This document shows, in pieces, positions 16,529 to 31,115 of a DNA stretch of 64,000 bases; the first letter of the stretch is position 1; every line of letters starts with the position of its first letter. The stretch covers positions 186,001 to 250,000 of the forward strand of contig NZ_JOAN01000010.1 in assembly GCF_000718555.1 (NCBI RefSeq), read 5' to 3'. Below the pieces are notes generated by a model, which was given only the letters and a program-made list of their open reading frames with translations, was not told the origin of the DNA and ran no database searches. A program made the position numbers and the translations under genes. Source of the DNA: Micromonospora chokoriensis. Lineage in GTDB: Bacteria; Actinomycetota; Actinomycetes; Mycobacteriales; Micromonosporaceae.

Positions 16529-17716
16529 ATGCGAAGCGCGGTGGTGGTCGGCGCAGGGGTCGGTGGCCTCGCGGTGGCCGGCGCGCTGGCCCGCTCCGGC
16601 TGGCAGGTCACCCTGTTGGAACGGGCCGAACGGGTCCGCCCCGAGCCGACCGCCGTGGTGCTCTGGCCCAACGGCGTCCGCGCGCTACAGGCCCTCGGCC
16701 TCGGTGCGGGCCTGGCCGCCATCGCCACCCCGCTGCCCGACGGCGGGGTCCGTCGCCCGGACGGGCACTGGCTCGTGCAGCCCCGGCCCATCCCGGCCGA
16801 CCGGATGCCCGTGGTGGTGCACCGCGAGGACCTGCACGACACGCTTATCGCTGGCCTCGGTGACCGAGTCGAGCTGCGTACCGGAGTGACCGTGCGCCAC
16901 GTCCGCGTGGAGCCGGGTGAGCGACCGGGGGTCAGCGACGGACGGCACACCATCGAGGCCGATCTCGTGGTCGCGGCCGACGGCACGGACAGCGGCATCC
17001 GCCGCCAACTCGCGCCGGAGTCCCGCGTGGTCAGCTCCGGGTGCGCTGCCTGGCGGGCCGTCATTCCCTGGTACCAGGCACCTCGACTCCCCGACGACCA
17101 GCCGTTGGCTGGTGAGGTCCTCGGCGCGGGTTACCGGTTCGTGGCCGCGTCGCTGGGCGAGCGCGGTTCCTCGGGCGGGTCCACCCGGGGCGGCATCTAC
17201 TGGGTGGCGACCGCTGCCGGAGCGCCCCGCCCGGAACCACCGGAGACCCAACTCGCGCTGCTGCGCCGCTGGTACGCGGGCTGGCCCGCCCCGATCGGCG
17301 CGCTGCTCGACGCCACCGATCCGGCCGACCTGGTCCAGCAGGAGGTTCGCGAGCTGCGCCCGCTGCCTCGCGCGTACGGCTTTCCGGTCGGGCCCGGCGG
17401 AGTGGTGCTGCTCGGCGACGCGGCGCACGCCATGCCTCCGCACCTCGGGCAGGGCGCCTGCCTGGCGTTCGAGGACGCCGCCACGCTCGCCTCTCTGCTG
17501 CGAGAGGCCCGGCTGCCCGACGCCGTCCAGGCGTACGACCGGGTGCGCCGCCCCCGGGCCGCGACGGTGGTCCGGCAGACCCGGCGGATGTCGGCGGTGC
17601 TCCAGACCCGGGGCCGGTTGGCGCTGCGCGCCCGGGACGCCGCCCTGGGCACGATCAACTCGCGACTGCTCTCCAGCGCCGCAGCCTCCGCCGCCCAGTG
17701 GCGTCCACCGACCTGA
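16529..17716 (+). CDS. FAD-dependent monooxygenase
   Basis: 395 residues of the PHBH-type flavoprotein hydroxylase group. The N-terminal dinucleotide fold is VVVGAGVGGLAVAGALARSG, the DG motif is VVAADGTDSGIR (near 150) and the second FAD motif is LLGDAAHAMPPHLGQGA (near 300). It starts 15 bp after lgt, so it may be read from the same promoter, but there is no functional link. The substrate is probably a small aromatic or polyketide-like compound; this cannot be told from sequence. Confidence 0.9.
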   Translation: MRSAVVVGAGVGGLAVAGALARSGWQVTLLERAERVRPEPTAVVLWPNGVRALQALGLGAGLAAIATPLPDGGVRRPDGHWLVQPRPIPADRMPVVVHREDLHDTLIAGLGDRVELRTGVTVRHVRVEPGERPGVSDGRHTIEADLVVAADGTDSGIRRQLAPESRVVSSGCAAWRAVIPWYQAPRLPDDQPLAGEVLGAGYRFVAASLGERGSSGGSTRGGIYWVATAAGAPRPEPPETQLALLRRWYAGWPAPIGALLDATDPADLVQQEVRELRPLPRAYGFPVGPGGVVLLGDAAHAMPPHLGQGACLAFEDAATLASLLREARLPDAVQAYDRVRRPRAATVVRQTRRMSAVLQTRGRLALRARDAALGTINSRLLSSAAASAAQWRPPT

Positions 17717-17734
17717 CCCCGGTCGCCCGGCAGG

Positions 17735-18580
17735 TCAGGGGATGAGGGCGGCGGGTTCGGCGATGCAGGCGGTGCCGATTCGGCGGAAGCCCACCCGCAG
17801 GTAGACCCGCGCGATCTCCTCGCTGCCCGCGGAGAGGAAGACCAGGTCGGTGCCGGCCCCCAGCAGTTCATGGGCGAGGGCGGCGGTGATCGCGGCACCG
17901 AGCCCGCGTCGCCGGGCGGACGGCAGAGTGGCCACCCCGGCGATCTCCGCGACGTCGTCCACCCGCATCGCCATGCCGCTGGCCAGCGCGCCCTCGGCCG
18001 GCGTGCCGGCCAGCGCGGAGATCCGTCGGCCGTCGGCGATGCGGGCGCGTTCCTCGTCGAGCGCGGCCAGTTCGAGTTCGGTGACGGCGGCGTCGCGTTC
18101 GGCCGGGCCGGCCGCACCGGGCGCGGTGCCGGCGGCGGCGAACGACACCGCTGCCACCGCACGTCGGGCGGCGACGTCGGCGGCGAAGCCGGGGGAGTCC
18201 GCTGCCAGCACTCGCACCGCCGCGTCGGAGAGCGTCGCCGGGTCGGGCAGCGCGCTCGGGTCGAGCACCATCAGCGGTGCCTCCAGCACGCTCAGCCCCG
18301 CCGAGCGGGCCACCGCCAGCAGCTCGGGGGTCGTCTCGTGCACCCACTCGAAGGTTTCCGGCAGACCCAGCTTCCGCTGCCGCTCACGGGCCGAGGTCAC
18401 GTCGGCCAGCGACGGCGGCTCGGTGGCGTCGATCCGGGGGCGGGCGTAGAACGGCCAACCGGCTCCCTCGCGGACGAAGAGCACCAGCCCGCCATGCTCC
18501 TCCGCACCGGCGACGTCGCGGGGCACCGCGTCGTAGAAACGTTCCAACCGGTCGAAGACGTGCTTGTGTAGCGGATCCAC
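17735..18580 (-). CDS. GNAT-family N-acetyltransferase
   Basis: 281 residues. The C-terminal domain (about 185-275) carries the acetyl-CoA loop LPSARRRGLGAAITAALAHEL and the following AGSEEIARVYLRVGFRRIGTACIAEP, which fits the GNAT fold. The N-terminal 180 residues look like a divergent second GNAT-like half. It converges with the monooxygenase gene (18-bp gap) and diverges from gltB. Acceptor substrate unknown. Confidence 0.85.
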   Translation of the reverse strand: MDPLHKHVFDRLERFYDAVPRDVAGAEEHGGLVLFVREGAGWPFYARPRIDATEPPSLADVTSARERQRKLGLPETFEWVHETTPELLAVARSAGLSVLEAPLMVLDPSALPDPATLSDAAVRVLAADSPGFAADVAARRAVAAVSFAAAGTAPGAAGPAERDAAVTELELAALDEERARIADGRRISALAGTPAEGALASGMAMRVDDVAEIAGVATLPSARRRGLGAAITAALAHELLGAGTDLVFLSAGSEEIARVYLRVGFRRIGTACIAEPAALIP

Positions 18581-18724
18581 CGCGCGAGACTACACGTCCC
18601 AGCCTGTGGACGGTGTGATCGATCTCAGGTGGCCTTGTGACCCCGGCCCTAACGTAGACTCAATAGACCCACGGGCCGACGTCGTCCCCACCATGATCCA
18701 ACCTGAGTGACGACAGGAGGCCCG

Positions 18725-23429
<4,705 letters not shown>

Positions 23430-23437
<8 letters not shown>

Positions 23438-24965
23438 CCCGAACGGTTTCCTGCGCTACGACCGGCGGTTGCCGGCCCGCCGCCCGGTGCCGGTGCGGAT
23501 CAGCGACTGGCGGGAGGTGTACCCGCCGGCCGGTGAGGAGCTGGTCCGTGAGCAGGCCACCCGATGCATGGACTGCGGCATCCCGTTCTGCCACGACGGC
23601 TGCCCGCTGGGCAACCGCATCCCGGACTGGAACGACCTGGTCCGTACCGGCAACTGGGCCGCCGCCGTGGAGTCGCTGCACGCCACAAACAACTTCCCGG
23701 AGTTCACCGGCCGGCTCTGCCCGGCGCCCTGCGAGGCGGCCTGCGTGCTCGGCATCTCCGGCGGTCAACCGGTGACGATCAAGCAGGTCGAGGTGGAGAT
23801 CGCCGACGCCGCTGCGGCGCGCGGGTTCACCCCTCGCCCGGTGCCGGCGCCGTCGGGTCGGTCGGTCGCCGTCGTCGGCTCCGGGCCCGCCGGGCTCGCC
23901 GCCGCCCAGCAGCTGGTCCGCGCCGGTCACGCAGTGACGGTGTACGAGCGCGACGACGCGATCGGCGGCCTGCTGCGGTACGGCATCCCCGACTTCAAGT
24001 TGGAGAAGCGGCACATCGATGCCCGGTTGGCCCAGCTCACCGCCGAGGGGGTGCGCTTCCGCACCGGCGTGAACGTCGGGGTGGACGTCACCGCCGAGCA
24101 GTTGCGCGCGGAGCACGACGCGGTGCTGTTGGCCGGTGGGGCGTTGCAGGGCCGGGACACCCCGGAGACCCCTGGGCGGGCGCTTCGGGGCGTACACCAG
24201 GCGATGGCGCACCTGGTTGCGGCCAATCGCGCGGTCGCTACCGCGGCCACCGACCAGGCCGGCGTGGTGGCCACCGGCGAGCGTCGGCTGGCGCGGGCGG
24301 TGTTGCCGGACGGCACCCCGATCGACGCGGCCGGCAAGCACGTGGTGATCATCGGTGGTGGTGACACGGCGGCCGACTGCCTCGGCGTCGCGCACCGCCA
24401 GGGGGCGGCGGGCGTGCACCAGCTCGACCTGTACCCGCAGCCGCCGCAGGAGCGGGACGAGGCCCGCGACCCGTGGCCGACCTGGCCGTGGATCCTGCGC
24501 AGCTACCCGGCGCACGAGGAGGGTGGCGAGCGGGTCTTCGCCGCGGCGGTGCAGGAGTTCGTGGACGACGGCACCGGCCAGGTGCGGGCGGTACGGATCG
24601 CCGAGGTGACCGTGGAGAAGCGGGACGGCCGGCGGATCGTCACAGTGGTGCCGGGCTCCGAGCGGGAGTTGCCGGCCGACCTGGTGCTGCTGGCGATCGG
24701 CTTCGAGGGCACCGAGCAGCAGCCGCTGCTGGCCCAGTTCGGCGTAGCCCGTAATCCCCGGGGCGCCATCGACGCCCGCGACGACTGGCAGACCGCTGCC
24801 GACGGTGTGTTCGTGGCCGGTGACATGCACCGGGGCGCCTCGCTGATCGTCTGGGCCATCGCCGAGGGGCGTGCGGCCGCCGCCGCCATCCACGGCTATC
24901 TGGGCGGTGTCGGCACGTTGCCGGCGCCGGTGGGCCCGGCCACGCAGGCGCTCGCCGCTCGCTGA
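23430..24965 (+). CDS. gltD: Glutamate synthase, small (beta) subunit
   Basis: 511 residues. GltD takes electrons from NADPH through FAD and passes them to GltB. The N-terminal iron-sulfur cysteines are clear ([19 protein letters not shown] and [15 protein letters not shown]), followed by the FAD fold [15 protein letters not shown] and the NADPH fold [12 protein letters not shown]. It starts inside the end of gltB, so translation is coupled. A strong hairpin at 24971-25017 ends the operon. Confidence 0.98.
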
Positions 24966-24970
24966 CCCCA

Positions 24971-25017
24971 AATGTCCGGTTCGGTGCGGCGTGTTGTCGC
25001 CGCACCGGCCGGGCATT
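24971..25017. terminator. Terminator hairpin after gltD
   Basis: A 19-bp stem with one internal TT/G bulge and one G-T wobble: AATGTCCGG (24971-24979) with CCGGGCATT (25009-25017), and CGGTGCGGCG (24982-24991) with CGCCGCACCG (24998-25007), loop TGTTGT. It begins 6 bp after the gltD stop. Confidence 0.8.
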
Positions 25018-25138
25018 CCCGCAGGTGAAGCCACTCACAAATGTGGGCAAATCGGTTTAAGCCGGCAAGACTTGTCGGCTGCCGAATCGTGCCGCGATCG
25101 GCCTTAATGATCATGCTGCCGATCGCTGGAGGTTCGTC

Positions 25139-26539
25139 GTGGCCCTGGGTGCCACCTTCGCCGCGCTGCGCCATCGCAACTACCGGATCTGGGCTCTCGC
25201 CGGCTTCGTCTCCGTCATCGGCACCTGGATGCAGGTGCTCGGGGTCAACTGGTACGTCCTGAAGGAGACCGGCTCGGCGACCTCCATGGGCTTCGCCGTG
25301 CTGCTCCAAGCCGCGCCCACCCTGCTGCTCAGCCTCTGGGGCGGGGTGCTGGCCGACCGGCTGCCGGCCCGCCCGCTGCTGATCTCCGCCCAGGTGGCCC
25401 ACGCGACGCTCGCCGCCGGACTGGGGTTGGTCGCCCTGACCGGGGTCGGCGGCCTGCCGCTGATCTTCGCGATCTCGCTGGCCACCGGTGCCGTCTCGGC
25501 CATCGAAGGCCCGGTGATGGGGCGCTGGGCCTCCAGCCTGGTCGACCGGGAGACGCTGGGCAACGCCCTGGCGCTCGGCTCGCTCACCAACTCCGCCGGC
25601 CGCATCCTCGGCATGAGCCTCGGTGCCGTGGTGGTGGCCGCGGTCGGCCCCGCCCTGCTGTTCGGCATCAACGCGGCCAGCTTCGCCGCTGTCGTGGTGG
25701 CGCTGTTCGCCGTACGCCCGGGGGTCGTGCCCGGCCTGGCAGCACCGGACGCCGGCCCGATCCGTGGCAGCGGTGTCCGCGCCGGGTTCGCCTACCTGCG
25801 TGGGCAGCCGGTGCTGCTGCTCGCGCTCGCCCTGTCGTTCGTCCTCGGCAGCCTGGGCCGCAACTACCAGGTGACCATGGCCGCGATGAGCGACGGGCCA
25901 CTGCACGCCGGCGCTTCCGGGTATGGCTTCCTGTCGACCGTGTTCGCGATCGGGACGGTGGTGGGTGCGCTCGTCGCGGCCCGTCGGAGTTCCCTGGGCT
26001 ACCGGACGCTGGTCGTGGCGGGCCTGCTCGCCAGCGGGCTGCAGATCGTCGCCGGCCTCGCGCCGGGCACCTGGAGCTTCGCTGCGGTGATCCTGCCGAT
26101 CGCCGCCGCCGCGGTGATCATCGACACCACCGTCGGCACCCGCGCTCAACTCGACACCGACGGCGCCATGCGGGGCCGGGTGCTCGCCGCGCTGGCGGTC
26201 ACCGGCTCGGTCTCCGCCGCGGTCGGCGCCCCGCTGCTCGGCTGGCTCGCCGAGCACGCCGGGCCGCGCCAGACGCTCGTCCTCGCCGGGTCGGTCGCGG
26301 CGATCGCCACGGTGGTCGCGGCCGTCGCCCTGGACCGGCAGCACGCTCGCGCGGCCACCCCCGCGCTTGTCGTTCCGCGGCCGAGTCATCCGGTACGGCG
26401 AGCGGCGTTCCGGGCCGCCCGCATCGTCCGGCCCGCCGGGGCGGTCTGTGTCATCACGCCCACCGGATCCGGCGCGGCTCGCTCGGGCGTGGGCCGGCTG
26501 CGGGAGTTGGCCACGGCCGGGCAGGCGGCCCGCCGCTGA
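25139..26539 (+). CDS. MFS transporter (EntS/MFS_3-like)
   Basis: 466 residues with about 12 hydrophobic segments. It opens LRHRNYRIWALAGFVSVIGTWMQVLGVNWYVL and carries GGVLADRLPARPLL, the MFS A-loop motif of the EntS/MFS_3 group, which exports siderophores, drugs or is of unknown substrate. After about residue 405 there is a basic, non-membrane tail. GTG 25139 has GGAGG 6-7 nt upstream. It converges with the M1 peptidase gene and is separated from it by a 14-bp-stem terminator. No regulator lies beside it. Confidence 0.88.
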   Translation: MALGATFAALRHRNYRIWALAGFVSVIGTWMQVLGVNWYVLKETGSATSMGFAVLLQAAPTLLLSLWGGVLADRLPARPLLISAQVAHATLAAGLGLVALTGVGGLPLIFAISLATGAVSAIEGPVMGRWASSLVDRETLGNALALGSLTNSAGRILGMSLGAVVVAAVGPALLFGINAASFAAVVVALFAVRPGVVPGLAAPDAGPIRGSGVRAGFAYLRGQPVLLLALALSFVLGSLGRNYQVTMAAMSDGPLHAGASGYGFLSTVFAIGTVVGALVAARRSSLGYRTLVVAGLLASGLQIVAGLAPGTWSFAAVILPIAAAAVIIDTTVGTRAQLDTDGAMRGRVLAALAVTGSVSAAVGAPLLGWLAEHAGPRQTLVLAGSVAAIATVVAAVALDRQHARAATPALVVPRPSHPVRRAAFRAARIVRPAGAVCVITPTGSGAARSGVGRLRELATAGQAARR

Positions 26540-26593
26540 GACAGCGGTCAGGGTGGTGCGGGTCGCCATGATCGCCTGCCCCAGCGGTTCCCA

Positions 26594-26638
26594 CCGCCCC
26601 CACCCCCCTGGGCCTTACGCCGGCGGGGGTGGGGGCGG
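26594..26638. terminator. Bidirectional terminator hairpin
   Basis: A perfect 14-bp stem, CCGCCCCCACCCCC (26594-26607) with GGGGGTGGGGGCGG (26625-26638), loop 17 nt. It lies between the convergent MFS and peptidase genes, so it can stop transcription from both sides. Confidence 0.75.
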
Positions 26639-26646
26639 AGTGGGCC

Positions 26647-28179
26647 CTAGTGGGACAGCAGGTGATGTGATTCGCGGATCTTGGCCCAGGACTTTGGCTC
26701 GGTCGGTGGGGCCGTCTTGCGGGCGGCGCTGGCCACGTCGGGTCGGCCGGCGGTGAACAGCCAGGTGGTGAAGAGGTCGTCCAGGTCCAGCCCGGAGATC
26801 CGTTCGGCCAGGGCCTGGAACTGCGCGGTGGTGCCGTTGCCGTGCCGGTGCTCGGTGGCCCAGGCTGGCAGGATCTCGAAGAACGCGTCGTCGCCGACGG
26901 CCAGCCGCAGTTGGTGCAGGGTCATCGCGCCTCGGTCGTAGACGGCGTCGTCGAAGACCCGACTGGCCCCGGGGTCGCCGGGCAGCACCTGCCAGAACTC
27001 GTCGTCGGCCAGGTTGCTCGTGTAGGTGAAGTCGAACAACTCCTGAGCGGTGCCCTCGCCCTGCTCCTCCGACCAGAGCCACTCGGCGTACGAGGCGAAG
27101 CCCTCGTTGAGCCAGATGTTGCGCCAGTCGGTCACCGAGACCGAGTTGCCGAACCACTGGTGGGCCAGCTCGTGCGTCACCACGGACGTGTTGGCGCCAC
27201 GTCGCCAGGCGCCCGGCCCGTACACCGGCCGGGTCTGCGTCTCGAGTGCGAAGCCGATGCTGTCTACCGGCCCGGCCACGCCACCCTGCGCCTCGAACGG
27301 GTACGGCCCGAAGATCCCGCTCGCCCAGTCGACGATCTCGGCGGTCCGTTCGATGCTGGCTCGCGCGGCCGGCCCGAGTGCGCCTAGCGAGGTGCTGTAC
27401 GCGTTGATCACCGGCTGGCCGCTCGGGGCCGTATCGGTGACGATGTCGTACTGGCCGATGGCCATGAAGGCCAGGTAGGTGGCGGTGGGGGAGGTGGTCC
27501 GCCAACTCCATCGGGTGCGGTTGCCGGCCTCGGCCAGCGGCGGCCTCGGCTGCACGCCGTTGCTGATCACCTCGACGCCGGTGGGCACCGACACCGAGAC
27601 GTCGAAGGTGGCCTTGTCCAGCGGGTGGTCGTTGCTCGGGAACCACCACCACGCCGACTCGGGTTCGTTCACGGCGAGGGCGCCATCACCGGTACGCGTC
27701 CAGCCGGTGTAGCCGCCGACCAGGGCCTCCGACGGTATGCCGGAGTAGCGCACGACGATGGTGAGCTGCTGGCCCCGGGTCACCGTGCGGGCCGGGGTGA
27801 CGACCAGCTCGTGCACGCCCGCGGTGCTGGTGCTCGCCGCCCAGCCGTTGACCCGGACCGACTCGACGTCGAGCAAAAAGTCCAGATTGAACGCCGAGAG
27901 GTCGGCAGTGGCGGTGGCGAGGATGGTGGTGGTGCCGGTGAGCAGGTCGGTGGCTGGTTCGTAGCGCAGTCGGACGTCGTAGTGCTCGACGTCGTAGCCG
28001 CCATTGCCATAGTCGGGGAAGTAGCTGTCGCCCAGTCCAGGCGCGCCGGGTTGCGGCGCGGCGGTGACGACGGGACGACCCCAGGCGGTCGGGGCGGCCT
28101 GGCCGGGGGTGCCGGCGAGCATGGTGCCGGCGGTGGTGAGGGTCAGGGCGGTGGTGGCCGCCGTGAGGACTCGTCGCAC
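26647..28179 (-). CDS. Secreted M1-family metallopeptidase
   Basis: 510 residues. A signal peptide (VRRVLTAATTALTLTTAGTM... up to about GQAAPTA) is followed by an M1 N-terminal beta domain (YDVEHYDVRLRYEP) and the catalytic domain with HELAH at 336-340 and the third zinc ligand in NEGFASYAEW. It lacks the long C-terminal domain of full aminopeptidase N, as do many secreted actinobacterial M1 enzymes. GTG 28179 is chosen because GGAGGGAG lies 8 nt upstream; ATG 28197 would overlap that site. It is divergent from the receptor gene at 28324. Probably a zinc aminopeptidase; substrate unknown. Confidence 0.92.
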   Translation of the reverse strand: MRRVLTAATTALTLTTAGTMLAGTPGQAAPTAWGRPVVTAAPQPGAPGLGDSYFPDYGNGGYDVEHYDVRLRYEPATDLLTGTTTILATATADLSAFNLDFLLDVESVRVNGWAASTSTAGVHELVVTPARTVTRGQQLTIVVRYSGIPSEALVGGYTGWTRTGDGALAVNEPESAWWWFPSNDHPLDKATFDVSVSVPTGVEVISNGVQPRPPLAEAGNRTRWSWRTTSPTATYLAFMAIGQYDIVTDTAPSGQPVINAYSTSLGALGPAARASIERTAEIVDWASGIFGPYPFEAQGGVAGPVDSIGFALETQTRPVYGPGAWRRGANTSVVTHELAHQWFGNSVSVTDWRNIWLNEGFASYAEWLWSEEQGEGTAQELFDFTYTSNLADDEFWQVLPGDPGASRVFDDAVYDRGAMTLHQLRLAVGDDAFFEILPAWATEHRHGNGTTAQFQALAERISGLDLDDLFTTWLFTAGRPDVASAARKTAPPTEPKSWAKIRESHHLLSH

Positions 28180-28323
28180 GGGTGGGACTCCCTCCATCGG
28201 GTGTTCGCCACGCCAACCTAATCGACACTCGTGAACGTATCGATCCGCCACACCTGCCGACGACCGTCGGGCTCTGGTGTGCCTTGCCTCACAAGGTCAC
28301 ACTGTGCTGATCGGAGGTGACGC

Positions 28324-31017
28324 GTGCGGCGGTCGGAGTTGCCCAAGCGGGAGTTGATCGGCCAGCGGCAGTCGAGCGCAGGTCGGGAGCGACTGCCGCC
28401 CGGCGGGTTGGAGTTGTTCGCGCTGCTGGCACAGCTGCTGCGTAGACCTCGCCGCGGTGACCGCCGGCTGCCGTTGCTCTGGCTGGTCCGCTCCGACACG
28501 ACGGACCTGATGGTGCCGCTGCGCCGATTCCTGGGTCAGGGCCCCCGGCGGCGGGTTCCGCACGCCGTGCTGGACGCCGACGTGCCGCCCGGGGTCGGGG
28601 ACGTGCCGGCGCTGCTGCGCGAGCTGCACCGGCAGCTTTCCCTGGAGGCTTTCGGCGCCGCCCGGCTGCGCTTCCGGCACTACCCGCTCGCCGACTGGCT
28701 GATGAACCAGAGTCTCAGCCTGGGCATCGACGCCGACGACAGCCGCGCGGCCCTGGTTCGCCGGCTGCGCGACCGTCGTGGCCCACGTACGCCAGAGGCG
28801 TTGCCCTCCGGCGGCGACGCGGTCAGCATCGTCTCGCAGGTGCTGCTCTGGCTGGTCCGCCGCGCCGTGCCGGGGGTGGTCTTCCGGGCCGCCGTCTCCG
28901 GTCGGGTGCCGGTGCTCGGGCGGCACTACAACTGGTTCATGCGCCAGCAGTACCTGGCGCCCCGGCAGTCGGTCACCTTCCTCGGCTTCGCCGAGCGCCT
29001 CACCGCGGGGTGGCGCGACGGGGAGCAACCCGACCAGGTCAACAAGCTACTGCTGCACGCGTTCCTGGAGGACCTGCGGCAGGCGTACCGGCGTCGGCCG
29101 TGGCGTCCGTCGGACTGGCGGCGCACCGCGTACCCCGCTCTGCTGATCGATCACGTCGCGCCGGGCAACGTCGGCGGGGAGCTGGTCCGCCTGATCGGCG
29201 ACGTCCGCACCGAGACCGGGCGCAACGACCCGCTGCTCATCATCGCCTCCGGCGGGCAACCCCCACCGGACCTGCCCGAACCGCACCCGTTGACCGAGGC
29301 CGACGAGGCGTACGACGAGTGGGCCGAGGCGTTGCCGGAGATGCGGCGGCTGCGCCGCCCGGCGGCCTGGCTGGTGGCGCTGCGCCCGGACGACACCGAC
29401 ACCGGCCCACCGTCGCGTGGCGGCGTGCGGCCCTTCTCCGCGCCCGACCCGCCGTGGTGGTCGCGGCGCTTCCTGCCGGCGGCACTCTGTCTGCTGCTGG
29501 TGGCGGCGCTCGGCGTCTGGGTGGCCAGCCGGTGGGGGCCGGGCTGCCACCCCTCGCTCACCGGCCGGGTCTCGGTCGAGGTGGTCGCCAGCGGGGAGTG
29601 TGTCGGCTACAGCGACAGCGCCGCACAGGTGTTCAACAACGACCCCGGGCAGGACGGGCTGCGGACCGTCCAGCGGCGCATCTTCGCGCAGAACCGTGCC
29701 GCCGAGGAGGTCTGGCAGCGCAGCGACCGACGGCGGCCCTTCCTCACCCTGGTCTACCTGGGCACCCTGACCGGTAACCGGACCCGCGCGGACGAGGAGT
29801 CGTACGTCTCCGAGCGCGAAGAGCTCGAAGGCATGGCCACCGCCCAGTACGCGCTGCTGAAGGAGTCGGCCGCTGCCGACGGCGCGGCGCTGCTGCGGAT
29901 CGTGGTGGCCAACGGAGGCCGGCAGATGATCTACGCCGACCGGGCCGTGGCGATGCTGGCCGAGCTGGCCCGCGACGACCCCACGGTGCTCGGCGTGGTC
30001 GGGCTGGTGGAGAGCCGCACCAGCACCGCCCGAGCGCTGCGCGAGCTGAACCAGGTCGGGCTGCCGGTGCTGGCACCCACGCTCTCCGCCGACAAGATGG
30101 ACGCCAACTCCCGCCTCTACCTGCAGATCTCCGCCCCGAACACCGATCAGGTGAAGCTTGTCGACACGTACGCCACGCAGGTGCTGAAGGTCGACGAGGC
30201 GCACGTCTTCTACACCACGCTGGAGGGCAGTTCGCTCACCGAGGACCTCTATGTGGGCACCCTCGTCGACGGGCTGCGACAGCGGTTCGGCACCAGGATC
30301 ACCCGCCTCGACGAGTGGCGTACCGGGCAGCGGCTGACCGACGAGTGCGGCTACCCCGGGCTGCTCTTCTACGCGGGCCGGTGGTCGGAGTTCGACGGTT
30401 TCCTGCGGGCGCTGCGTGAGTGCGGCGGCAACCCGCCCCGGCATCTCGTCGCCGACGACTCGGTCAACCGCTACATGGCCAACCCCGGGCTGCGCGCCGC
30501 AGCGCCCGGCAACCTGCCCGTCACGTACGTCTCGAAGGCGGCCCTGGCCACCTGCGCGGCGCTGCGGGCCGCCGAGGACCGGCGCGACGACGCGCGGGCC
30601 AGCTTCCTGGCCTGGATCCAGGCCGACGACCTGCTCGACCCGCCGCGCTGCCGCCCGGACACCGGGTACCAGGTCGGCGAGCGGGTCAGCCTCGCCTACG
30701 ACGCGGCGATGATGCTGATCCGGGCGGTCGAGAGCCTCGCCGCCCGGCTGCACCACGCCGATCCGCGGCAACGCTGGGAGCCGAGCTCGGTCAACCCGGT
30801 CGGCGTGCACGCGGAGGTGCTCCGGCAGAACGCCGGCCAGGGCTACCCGGGGGTGGCCGGGCTGATCCGGTTCACCCCCGACTCGGGTGAGCCGGTCGAC
30901 AAGCGGCTGGCCCTGATGCGGGTGGAGCAGGTGCCGGACGTGGCGAGGGCCCCGGTGGAGGTCTTCCACTGCGGGGTGGCCGACGCGTCCACCCCGGCGG
31001 CGTGCGGCCCCGCGTGA
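28324..31017 (+). CDS. Single-pass receptor: degenerate NTPase-like domain, TM, extracellular PBP domain
   Basis: 897 residues, three parts. Residues 1-370 are cytoplasmic and look like a P-loop fold without Walker A: a first strand LPLLWLVR (near 49) leads into SDTTDL where the GxxxxGK loop should be, a Walker-B-like ALLIDHV lies near 271 and a sensor-like LLIIASGG near 303. One membrane helix follows (about 381-403). Outside, a Cys pair (C408, C426) precedes a type-1 periplasmic-binding-like domain (about 445-880: VLGVVGLVESRTST, GLPVLAPTLSADK, YLQISAPNTDQ), normally found in branched-chain amino-acid binding proteins. No ABC permease is nearby, so a sensor role is more likely than transport. 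GTG 28324 has GGAGG 6 nt upstream. First gene of an apparent operon. Confidence 0.75.
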   Translation: MRRSELPKRELIGQRQSSAGRERLPPGGLELFALLAQLLRRPRRGDRRLPLLWLVRSDTTDLMVPLRRFLGQGPRRRVPHAVLDADVPPGVGDVPALLRELHRQLSLEAFGAARLRFRHYPLADWLMNQSLSLGIDADDSRAALVRRLRDRRGPRTPEALPSGGDAVSIVSQVLLWLVRRAVPGVVFRAAVSGRVPVLGRHYNWFMRQQYLAPRQSVTFLGFAERLTAGWRDGEQPDQVNKLLLHAFLEDLRQAYRRRPWRPSDWRRTAYPALLIDHVAPGNVGGELVRLIGDVRTETGRNDPLLIIASGGQPPPDLPEPHPLTEADEAYDEWAEALPEMRRLRRPAAWLVALRPDDTDTGPPSRGGVRPFSAPDPPWWSRRFLPAALCLLLVAALGVWVASRWGPGCHPSLTGRVSVEVVASGECVGYSDSAAQVFNNDPGQDGLRTVQRRIFAQNRAAEEVWQRSDRRRPFLTLVYLGTLTGNRTRADEESYVSEREELEGMATAQYALLKESAAADGAALLRIVVANGGRQMIYADRAVAMLAELARDDPTVLGVVGLVESRTSTARALRELNQVGLPVLAPTLSADKMDANSRLYLQISAPNTDQVKLVDTYATQVLKVDEAHVFYTTLEGSSLTEDLYVGTLVDGLRQRFGTRITRLDEWRTGQRLTDECGYPGLLFYAGRWSEFDGFLRALRECGGNPPRHLVADDSVNRYMANPGLRAAAPGNLPVTYVSKAALATCAALRAAEDRRDDARASFLAWIQADDLLDPPRCRPDTGYQVGERVSLAYDAAMMLIRAVESLAARLHHADPRQRWEPSSVNPVGVHAEVLRQNAGQGYPGVAGLIRFTPDSGEPVDKRLALMRVEQVPDVARAPVEVFHCGVADASTPAACGPA

Positions 31018-31115
31018 CCGGCCCGGCGTGACACGTCCTCGCAGGACTGTCCGGGTGCCACCGGTGTCCGTTAGGGTTCCTGGGACCAGGCAGCCGGCGG
31101 CGTTGGGGGCAGAGG

